From JBNGDW01 sp049975325 (GTDB lineage: Bacteria; Cloacimonadota; Cloacimonadia; JGIOTU-2; JBNGDW01), in assembly GCA_049975325.1 (NCBI GenBank), contig JBNGDW010000035.1, positions 1-15,561 on the forward strand: 15,561 nt of DNA, read 5' to 3'. The notes beneath the pieces are model-generated. The model was not told where the DNA came from. It did not search any database and saw only the letters and a program-made list of their open reading frames with translations. Below are positions 7,717-13,608 of this stretch, piece after piece (position 1 is the stretch's first letter; each line of letters begins with the position of its first letter). A program made the translations under genes and the position numbers.

Positions 7717-8928
7717 CTAATCTATATCGATTAAGTGTCCCATTTTTTCTTTTTTTATTTTAAGGTATTCTCTGTTGGTAGAATTAGGTTTTATATTTAT
7801 AGGCACACGCTCGGCTATTTCTATACCATAGCCTTTAAGTCCTATAACTTTTTTAGGATTATTGGTCAGTAGTCGGATTGTTGTCAGGCCAAGGTCTTTT
7901 AGGATTTGTGCTCCCAATCCATAATCTCGCAGATCCCCTTTAAAGCCGAGTGCTTCATTTGCCTCAACAGTATCTTTGCCTAAATCCTGAAGATGGTAGG
8001 CTTTGATTTTATTTATCAAACCTATACCCCTTCCTTCTTGATGGAGATATACCAGAACTCCTAAGCCTTCATTTTCTATAGCGATAAGGGACTGTTCTAG
8101 CTGTTTACCGCAATCACAACGGAGAGAGTGGAAGGTATCACCTGTCAAGCATTTTGAGTGCATTCGTACAAGTACATTTTTTTTACCTCCCACTTCACCT
8201 TTCACCAGTGCCACATGATGTTCTGATGTTATGGGACTTTCATACCCGATAATTTTGAAATGGCCAAACTCTGTTGGTAGTTCCGCTTCTGCAACACGGA
8301 AGATAAGTTTTTCTTTTTTCTGACGATAATGGATCAGATTTTGAATAGTAATAATACCAAGATTATATTTTGGGGCGAATTCTATCAAGTCATCGAGTCT
8401 TGCCATAGAACCGTCATCTTTGATAATTTCGCATATCACTCCCACGGGGCGCATGCCAGCAATTTTGGCGAGGTCACCAGCTGCTTCTGTATGGCCTGCT
8501 CGTTTAAGAACGCCCCCCGGCTGCATCTTCAAGGGAAAGATATGTCCTGGCCGTTGGAGGTCTGATGGCTTAGAATTAGGGTCTGCAAGCACCTTGATTG
8601 TTTGCGCTCTGTCATAGGCAGAGATGCCTGTCGTCGTGTTTTTCTTTGCATCGACAGATACTGTAAATTGGGTTCTCAGTCGATCTGTATTCTCGGCAGT
8701 CATAAGAGGTATATTGAGTCGTTGTAAGTCATTTTCTTCCATTGGGACGCAGATAAGTCCACGGCCATATTTTATCATAAAATTAATACTCTCTGGTGTG
8801 ACTTTTTCTGCTGCCATAATCAGGTCGCCTTCGTTCTCTCGGCTTTCATCATCAACTATGATGACCATCTTGCCGTTTTTTATTTCACTTGCAGCATCTT
8901 CGACACTTAGAAATACTTCGTTTTTCAT
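7717..8928 (-). CDS. ribBA: Bifunctional 3,4-dihydroxy-2-butanone-4-phosphate synthase / GTP cyclohydrolase II
   Basis: A 403-residue fusion that catalyses both entry steps of riboflavin synthesis: ribulose 5-phosphate to dihydroxybutanone phosphate, and GTP to diaminopyrimidine. RibB half (about 1-202): DDESRENEGDLIMAAEK (26-42), DRAQTIKVLADP (106-117), RPGHIFPL (126-133) and GHTEAAGDL (145-153). RibA half (about 208-403): zinc cysteines 260, 271 and 273 in KCLTGDTFHSLRCDCG, HQEGRGIGLINKIKAY (296-311), RDYGLGAQIL (334-343) and LTNNPKK (354-360). The usual HSECLTGD reads HSKCLTGD here (Lys259), a mild oddity next to a zinc ligand. The ATG is only 2 bp after the nuclease-like ORF and has a weak AAGAAG site, so translation may depend on coupling. 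No other riboflavin genes are in the window. Confidence 0.96.
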   Translation of the reverse strand: MKNEVFLSVEDAASEIKNGKMVIIVDDESRENEGDLIMAAEKVTPESINFMIKYGRGLICVPMEENDLQRLNIPLMTAENTDRLRTQFTVSVDAKKNTTTGISAYDRAQTIKVLADPNSKPSDLQRPGHIFPLKMQPGGVLKRAGHTEAAGDLAKIAGMRPVGVICEIIKDDGSMARLDDLIEFAPKYNLGIITIQNLIHYRQKKEKLIFRVAEAELPTEFGHFKIIGYESPITSEHHVALVKGEVGGKKNVLVRMHSKCLTGDTFHSLRCDCGKQLEQSLIAIENEGLGVLVYLHQEGRGIGLINKIKAYHLQDLGKDTVEANEALGFKGDLRDYGLGAQILKDLGLTTIRLLTNNPKKVIGLKGYGIEIAERVPINIKPNSTNREYLKIKKEKMGHLIDID

Positions 8929-8930
8929 AA

Positions 8931-9251
8931 TTAATTTACTTCTTTATCAAATTTATAATATTTTTCAGCATATTGAAATTCAAACTCTATCTTTTCATCG
9001 TTTATTTCAGCAATAAAATCTGGCTCTCTTGAAACTCCCCCTTTTCTTAAAAACCATAAAAATTTATCTCCACCTGATTTATAAACTTTAACATGTTTCT
9101 TTGGATATAATTCTCTTACTCTACTCTCCAGCCATTCTAACACCTCTAACTCAGCAATTGCTTTTTTCTTCATATCTTTGCGGTATTCAAGATATGTACG
9201 AGACTTTATATCGCTGGATTGGGCATATATTGTTTTTCCATCTATCTTCAT
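8931..9251 (-). CDS. Small PD-(D/E)xK nuclease-like protein, possible truncated restriction endonuclease
   Basis: A 106-residue ORF directly downstream of the methyltransferase (10 bp gap), with a GAGG site overlapping the methyltransferase stop. A helical N-terminal half precedes KVYKSGGDKFLWFLRKGGVSREPDFIAEINDEKIEFEFQYAEK. P77-D78 followed 11-13 residues later by E89-F-E91 or E91-F-Q93 fits a PD-(D/E)xK core with the third residue changed, as in BamHI (E-x-E) or BglII (E-x-Q). Type II enzymes are usually over 200 residues and the fold needs another helix and strand after this motif. The protein ends 13 residues later, 2 bp before ribBA, so C-terminal loss is likely. Base composition is AT-rich like the methyltransferase. 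I do not recognise a specific restriction family. It could also be a complete small accessory protein. Confidence 0.6.
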   Translation of the reverse strand: MKIDGKTIYAQSSDIKSRTYLEYRKDMKKKAIAELEVLEWLESRVRELYPKKHVKVYKSGGDKFLWFLRKGGVSREPDFIAEINDEKIEFEFQYAEKYYKFDKEVN

Positions 9252-9261
9252 TATTTTTACC

Positions 9262-10314
9262 TCACCATAATTTGGTTTGATAATTTTTTAAACTTTTTAC
9301 TGTATCAAACGCAATTTCTGAGTTTATTTCATAACCTATTCCATTGCGTTTTAAATTGGCCGATGCTAAAAGAGCTGTTCCTGAGCCAACAAAAGGATCA
9401 AGGACAGTTTCACCAATATAACTAAATGCTTTAATTAACCTATAAGGCAATTCATAAGGGAAAGGAGCAATATGATTCCTTCTATCACCACTGCCTTGAG
9501 GCTTCATTACCCAAACATCGCTCTTCTTTATTGACAACCAAAATTCCTTGTCTAATTTTGACTGTTCTTTTTGTTCTTTAGTTAGATGACTATATTTACT
9601 AAATCCTTTCTTTTCAGGTTTATCAAATTCCAAAATAAACTCGTGCATATTGTTTATCAAAATTCCACCGGGATACGGATATGTTCCAAAATGTGCTCTT
9701 ACTGCATTTGTTTTATGCCATACTATATCACGCTTAAAAATAAAGCCTATTTTTTCACATACATCTATCGTTCTACCCACTAAATTTAAGGTTCTAAAAC
9801 TACCATTTTCAAGCCTTATAGGAAGATTCATTATGTTTATAAATGCCTTCCTCCCCGGTTGCAAAACTCTATAAACTTCCTTCCAAACCTTACTTATTTT
9901 CTCAAACCATTCATCCACATCATGAATATTGCCAAGGTCATTTTCAATAGGTTCTTTTGAATACATCTTTGTATCAAAATACGGGGGCGAAGTAATCATC
10001 AGATGGATATTATTATCAGGCAAATCGTCCATCTCCATAGAATTTTTAACAAAAACTTTTTGGATTGTCCCGTTTATTTCAATGACATTCACTTTATCAA
10101 CACCTATCTTATTTGTTCGAACTTTGGGTTTAAAATTTGCCTCATACTTTTTTAACTCTCTTAAATCAAAGCGCATCTGTCCGCTTGCTGCAGTCTTTGC
10201 TGTAATAACTTGCTTATTTGCAAGATTGTGAAGCATCTCAACAGAAATACCCAAAAATTTAGCTGCTTCTATTGCTGAAAGATAAGTTCTATTTTTATAA
10301 TCTTTGGGTTCCAT
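9262..10314 (-). CDS. HTH-fused beta-class DNA methyltransferase, probably N4-cytosine specific
   Basis: A 350-residue site-specific DNA methyltransferase using S-adenosylmethionine. The catalytic motif TSPPYFD (108-114) precedes the AdoMet-binding motif LDPFVGSGTALLASA (305-319), the permuted beta-class order. The TSPPY form is typical of m4C enzymes, so N4-cytosine is likely, with N6-adenine not excluded. VWVMKPQGSG...APFPYELPYRLIKAFS (267-297) is the usual lead-in. Residues about 10-60 (YLSAIEAAKFLGISVEMLHNL ... GQMRFDLRELKKYE) form an excisionase/MerR-like helix-turn-helix, which could read the target or autoregulate the locus. The start has only a weak ribosome site. It is paired with the nuclease-like ORF downstream. 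Sampled 60-base lines here are about 25-33% GC, against 40-50% in ribBA, which suggests transfer. Confidence 0.9.
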   Translation of the reverse strand: MEPKDYKNRTYLSAIEAAKFLGISVEMLHNLANKQVITAKTAASGQMRFDLRELKKYEANFKPKVRTNKIGVDKVNVIEINGTIQKVFVKNSMEMDDLPDNNIHLMITSPPYFDTKMYSKEPIENDLGNIHDVDEWFEKISKVWKEVYRVLQPGRKAFINIMNLPIRLENGSFRTLNLVGRTIDVCEKIGFIFKRDIVWHKTNAVRAHFGTYPYPGGILINNMHEFILEFDKPEKKGFSKYSHLTKEQKEQSKLDKEFWLSIKKSDVWVMKPQGSGDRRNHIAPFPYELPYRLIKAFSYIGETVLDPFVGSGTALLASANLKRNGIGYEINSEIAFDTVKSLKNYQTKLW

Positions 10315-10346
10315 ACTTTATCATCTCTTTTTTCTTCCTCTTAGAC

Positions 10347-10544
10347 TTAAGAGTCCATCCGCCAGTGGCGGACAAAATATTCGATACTGCGGTCATAGGT
10401 ACGCTCATCACTTTCTTGAAAATAGCAAGCAGGCAACTCACCTTTTTTCCTGTGGTATTCTATGCATTCACAGCACATCCCCTTGCGCTCACAGGGATAT
10501 GTACAGTTACACTTTTGCAGATTGGTATCTTTTTTGCATTCCAT
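10347..10544 (-). CDS. Cysteine-rich small protein, DUF6485-like
   Basis: A 65-residue protein with eight cysteines (residues 3, 12, 14, 18, 24, 25, 27 and 40). Motifs are KCNCTYPCERKGMCCECI, YHRKKGELPACYF and ERTYDRSIE, which I recognise as the DUF6485 pattern; function is unknown and metal binding or redox is likely from the Cys spacing. An AGGGAAG-type site precedes the ATG. It follows the outer-membrane protein by 20 bp. The last residues (V-R-H-W-R-M-D-S) are encoded by the second copy of the GC-rich palindrome and look like an appended tail. Confidence 0.82.
   Translation of the reverse strand: MECKKDTNLQKCNCTYPCERKGMCCECIEYHRKKGELPACYFQESDERTYDRSIEYFVRHWRMDS
10358..10372. repeat. Intragenic palindromic element, copy 2
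   Basis: TCCGCCA-g-TGGCGGA has perfect 7-bp arms around one base. Read on the minus strand with its flank (ATTTTGTCCGCCA-CTGGCGGAT), it matches the plus strand of copy 1 at 1565-1587 except for a missing central G. It covers the last codons of the DUF6485-like gene and lies 44 bp upstream of the methyltransferase start. As RNA it would form a stable short hairpin, but no U-run follows it, so it does not look like a terminator. Confidence 0.72.
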
Positions 10545-10564
10545 TTGCTTCCCTGCCTTCTAAT

Positions 10565-12352
10565 CTAATTTATAAAGTTCCAGTGCACTTTAAAATGTGC
10601 ACTTCTCTCATTGATTAGATATTCTGGGTCCATAAAATATTCCTGATTCAAAATATTTTTAATAGAAGCAGATATGCGGAATCTGCTAATGTTTATGCCA
10701 AATTCCAGATCGAAAAACAACTCATTACTTTCCTTTGTCAATTTCATATTACGAAAATCTTTTATATAAGATATGCTTGGAGCCAAATACACAAAATTAT
10801 TATATCCAGTATCTTTTTTGATGTTCCATGTAAATTTTAGTTTAAAGTTAGGACGAAAAACAAGTGTATCAGGCCAATTTGTAAAGTTAAATCTTAATCT
10901 CATCCTGTTGGGGAGCCCAAACAAGTTATATTCAATATCTGCCTCCCCCTTGATGCCGCCGGATACATAATCATCTAGTGACTGATATACCAGACTATCT
11001 TGCAATACCCATTGATAGTCATATCGTGTTTGAACAATATAAGGAGTAATCTCCAGATGGTTAGAGGATTTTTTTAGATTCCATGAAAGCCCTGCAAAAT
11101 TTGAGAGAGGATTTTTTCTCTCCTCGTAATACAGTATTCCTGACTCTAATGCATTTGTAGAATGCGGATTTCCTATAGAGCCCATCCCGAGATTTAGATT
11201 CTGACTCGCACCTATTGGTATATCGTAAGAAAGATGGGTATAGATAAATGTTGTATCAAAAATATCGCTAAAATATACCTGGCCTAAAACCTTTACTGTG
11301 GATAGTTCCCAGAACCCAGGGGAGGTTAGATATAGATTGATGAAATAGTCAGTAGACGAATCCTCTCGGATAGATTTGAAATTTTTATATTGATTTGAAT
11401 CCAGTCCCCAAAGGATTTTAATCTTATCAATTTCTCCAGGTGTAGACAGACCAAGCACGAGCTGATTCCTATCAACTTCGTATTTGTCTGGGATAATGGA
11501 AGGCTCTACAATTTTCTCATATCCGCTCTGGCGCATAAAGGAAAATTCAAAGATATCATTAAAAAGTCCTACATCAAGGATTCCTGTATTCGCTGAGAAT
11601 TTTCTATGATAATGGGGGAATAATTCAGTAGCATTGTATCTATTAAAAGGCATAAATAAATCTTGGTCAGAAAATTGTTTTATAAAGTGGAAACTAATAT
11701 GGTGCGTGGCTATCCGTCGATTCAACTGTAGCACAAAATCATCAAAGTAGCTTTTATTTTCCCATGGGCTATTATAACTGCCACTATGGACAAAAACTCG
11801 AGTATTGCAGAGATGCAAGAAATTGTTTTTCTGTAGATTCAGATATTTATTTTCGCTCTTGTGTTCACCTGCTGAAAATTGTAATGCAGTCAGCATCGGC
11901 TCAAATGGTACAGATACAGTCTCAAATTTTGTTTCATAAAGGGGGGATTCTTTTTGGCTATAATAGTGGAGCAAACCTGAAAGTTCGTTGGGGGTATAAA
12001 GAAAATTATTTAGTGTCAGGTTGGAGAGGAGGTAAAGGTTTTTTTGATAAGGAGAAAAGTAATAAGCATTATTGTAATGATAAAGGAGATAATCGTCTTG
12101 CCATGTTCGTGCATCCATATCAAAGAATTGGGTTTCCAGATTGATTACTTTTTGCTCGACTTCCTTTAAAGATGGAGGATGGACTGTCTGCTGTGTTTTT
12201 TGAATTTGTTTATCAAGTGAATCCGGAACTGGTGGTAATGGATTTTGTATATCAAGTGAATCCTGCCAGTCTTCTTGAGCAAAGAGCTGCTGAAAACAGA
12301 TAAGTATAAAAAAGCAATTGAGAATCAGCCAGTATTTTTTATTTAGAGCCAT
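10565..12352 (-). CDS. Outer-membrane beta-barrel protein, plugless TonB-receptor-like or porin-like
   Basis: A 595-residue protein with a signal peptide (about 1-25, ending LFAQ) and a short Pro-rich, coiled stretch (about 30-75). Many alternating hydrophobic/aromatic strands follow, as in a large beta-barrel. The C-terminus (ISASIKNILNQEYFMDPEYLI ... HFKVHWNFIN) is the classic last two strands of TonB-dependent-receptor barrels, but no plug domain or TonB box is visible. It could be a specialised porin or a divergent barrel; the substrate is unknown. The ATG overlaps the 3' end of the epimerase gene by 10 bases and has no clear Shine-Dalgarno, so translation is probably coupled. Confidence 0.8.
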   Translation of the reverse strand: MALNKKYWLILNCFFILICFQQLFAQEDWQDSLDIQNPLPPVPDSLDKQIQKTQQTVHPPSLKEVEQKVINLETQFFDMDARTWQDDYLLYHYNNAYYFSPYQKNLYLLSNLTLNNFLYTPNELSGLLHYYSQKESPLYETKFETVSVPFEPMLTALQFSAGEHKSENKYLNLQKNNFLHLCNTRVFVHSGSYNSPWENKSYFDDFVLQLNRRIATHHISFHFIKQFSDQDLFMPFNRYNATELFPHYHRKFSANTGILDVGLFNDIFEFSFMRQSGYEKIVEPSIIPDKYEVDRNQLVLGLSTPGEIDKIKILWGLDSNQYKNFKSIREDSSTDYFINLYLTSPGFWELSTVKVLGQVYFSDIFDTTFIYTHLSYDIPIGASQNLNLGMGSIGNPHSTNALESGILYYEERKNPLSNFAGLSWNLKKSSNHLEITPYIVQTRYDYQWVLQDSLVYQSLDDYVSGGIKGEADIEYNLFGLPNRMRLRFNFTNWPDTLVFRPNFKLKFTWNIKKDTGYNNFVYLAPSISYIKDFRNMKLTKESNELFFDLEFGINISRFRISASIKNILNQEYFMDPEYLINERSAHFKVHWNFIN

Positions 12353-13320
12353 TTATTATCAATATACCATTGATAGGTTTTTTGAAGTCCCTGTTTAAGG
12401 GAAGCTTGGGGAAAAAATCCAAGAATGTCCATTGCCTTTTGCGGGCTACAAAGCCAGTAGGGTTCTCTCATTTCCTTTACTTTTTGCAAGTTAATTGTAG
12501 ATTGCGAGTTGCGAAATATTTTGCTGGCTTCATTAAATCCTGCGAGAGAATAGGCACAGGCGATGGGAAGCTTTATTGTTATTACTTTCTTTTGCATAAC
12601 ATCAGCCAATGTATTAATAAAATCTTGCCAGCTATAGATAATCCCGTCAGAAGCAAAAAACACTTGTGAATTGGATAAGTTACTTTCAGCCATGCGTATT
12701 ATAAGATCTGTAAGGTCTTCAACATACAGAAGGCTTATGTATTTTTCTCCAAAGCCAGCAAGTGGCGCGATATGTCTTTTTGCAAGTTTAAAATAGATAA
12801 GAAAATCCTTATCCCATGGGCCAAACACACTGGCTGCTCTAATAATAGTCCAGGGCACTTTGGCGTTTTGGATGATATAGTGCTCTGCTGCTAATTTGCT
12901 TTTGCCGTAGTATGAAACCGGGTTTTCCTCTTCATCCTCACTTTTCTGTCTTTGTTCGCGTGAAGGCCCAGCAGCTGCTTGTGAACTTAAAAAGACAAAT
13001 TTTTTTACTTTCAATTCATTTGCAACCTCAAGCACATTTTTTGTGCCTTCAAGATTTACATCAAAGTACTCTTTCTTTGATTTTGCTTTTATTTTTGCTG
13101 CAAGATGAAAGAGGTAGTCATGGTGGGTGCATGAATTACGGAGAGAGTCAATATCACAGCATTCTCCATAGCTGAACTTCACTGGAAGATTTGTTATAGA
13201 CCGTCGGTTTGAGGTTTTTCTGACCAGACAGGTAACCTCATATTTTTTTGCCAGGAGAGCCCGAACTAAATTTGTCCCAACAAATCCATTTGCTCCTGTT
13301 ACAAGTGCTTTTTTGCTCAT
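12343..13320 (-). CDS. NAD-dependent epimerase/dehydratase (extended SDR)
   Basis: A 325-residue Rossmann-fold sugar-nucleotide or sterol-type oxidoreductase. GANGFVG (residues 9-15) binds NAD(P); LFHLAAK (70-76), LSSQAAAG (111-118) and YGKSK with Tyr138/Lys142 form the catalytic site; RAASVFGPWD follows. The C-terminal half (FASDGIIYSWQDF and onward) is the substrate domain. I start it at the ATG at 13320 (MSKKALVTG), because Rossmann proteins begin close to the first strand. The alternative ATG at 13338 would lie within the spacer of the candidate promoter. Neither start has a ribosome site. It heads the 12-gene minus-strand run. The substrate cannot be told; an envelope-sugar role is only suggested by the neighbouring outer-membrane protein. 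Confidence 0.92.
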   Translation of the reverse strand: MSKKALVTGANGFVGTNLVRALLAKKYEVTCLVRKTSNRRSITNLPVKFSYGECCDIDSLRNSCTHHDYLFHLAAKIKAKSKKEYFDVNLEGTKNVLEVANELKVKKFVFLSSQAAAGPSREQRQKSEDEEENPVSYYGKSKLAAEHYIIQNAKVPWTIIRAASVFGPWDKDFLIYFKLAKRHIAPLAGFGEKYISLLYVEDLTDLIIRMAESNLSNSQVFFASDGIIYSWQDFINTLADVMQKKVITIKLPIACAYSLAGFNEASKIFRNSQSTINLQKVKEMREPYWLCSPQKAMDILGFFPQASLKQGLQKTYQWYIDNKWL

Positions 13321-13327
13321 TACTTTA

Positions 13328-13355
13328 TTTAGACACATAGAGAGTTTTTTGTCAA
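13328..13355 (-). promoter_or_regulatory. Candidate sigma70-like promoter, possibly leaderless, for the epimerase-led operon
   Basis: On the minus strand TTGACA (13355-13350) is followed after 16 bases by TCTAAA (13333-13328, 4 of 6 to TATAAT). The expected transcription start falls at or within a base of the ATG at 13320. The missing Shine-Dalgarno fits a leaderless message. Promoter motifs of FCB bacteria often differ from this consensus, so it is tentative. Confidence 0.4.
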
Positions 13356-13497
13356 CTTTGTAGTTTTAAGGGTTAACAGTTCGCCTTCTTTAACTACCTC
13401 TCCGAATCCATTTTCTTCCATATTTATCGCTCTTTTTCATCAGCGAATATTTGTAATAAACCCGAGCCACAAAAAATTTTTAGTTCTTAAAAAAATC

Positions 13498-13503
13498 TTG
13501 ACA
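13498..13503 (+). promoter_or_regulatory. Candidate -35 box for the electron-transfer operon
   Basis: A consensus TTGACA is preceded by A-tracts (AAAAAAATC, UP-element-like). No good -10 lies at the standard spacing; the best match is TTTGAT at 13523-13528 with a 19-base spacer, inside the inverted repeat. An activator could be required if this is the promoter. Confidence 0.35.
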
Positions 13504-13520
13504 TGGTTTTTGATACCCAA

Positions 13521-13538
13521 GTTTTGATGTTTCAAAAC
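13521..13538. promoter_or_regulatory. Inverted repeat (possible operator) before the electron-transfer operon
   Basis: GTTTTGA-TGTT-TCAAAAC has perfect 7-bp arms and a 4-base loop, and sits where the -10 or transcription start would be. It resembles an FNR/CRP half-site pair, but the TTGA-N4-TCAA spacing is two bases too short for a standard FNR box. It could be an operator of a redox regulator or an mRNA hairpin. Confidence 0.4.
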
Positions 13539-13596
13539 CTAAATCTGATATGTGAAATTTATAGGTTCACGTTCAGTTAGGCATTTAGTTGCTGAG

Positions 13597-13602
13597 AAAG
13601 GA
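13597..13602 (+). promoter_or_regulatory. Ribosome-binding site that decides the start of the HydB/AsrA-like gene
   Basis: AAAGGA lies 6 bases upstream of the ATG at 13609. The upstream in-frame GTG at 13552 has no such site (CTAAATCTGATAT precedes it). This favours 13609 as the true start. Confidence 0.65.
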
Positions 13603-13608
13603 TATCGC

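Larger units (their letters stand above)
13356..13608. promoter_or_regulatory. Divergent intergenic control region
   Basis: This non-coding stretch separates the minus-strand run from the plus-strand electron-transfer operon. It holds an A-tract followed by TTGACA (13498-13503), an inverted repeat at 13521-13538 and a loose GTGAA-N9-TTCAC repeat at 13552-13570. A 30-codon minus-strand frame from 13422 (MEENGFGEVVKEGELL...) ends inside the promoter and is not recognisable; I treat it as chance. No RNA gene or terminator is evident. Confidence 0.55.

Noticed and set aside
10358..10372. Palindrome as an intrinsic terminator after the DUF6485-like gene
   Set aside because: The stem is short, lies before the stop codon and has no U-run on the minus strand. 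The matching copy inside another gene argues for a dispersed element.
11764..12144. 126-codon plus-strand frame
   Set aside because: Antisense to the beta-barrel gene; no recognisable motifs and no ribosome site.
13333..13422. 30-codon minus-strand ORF (MEENGFGEVVKEGELL...) upstream of the epimerase
   Set aside because: Short, no clear ribosome site and no recognisable family; it ends inside the candidate promoter. A leader peptide is possible but not supported.
13552..13570. GTGAA-N9-TTCAC as a Rex or CRP operator
   Set aside because: The spacing (9 bases) does not fit Rex (N4 between the GTGAA/TTCAC arms) or CRP, and the 5-bp arms could arise by chance.
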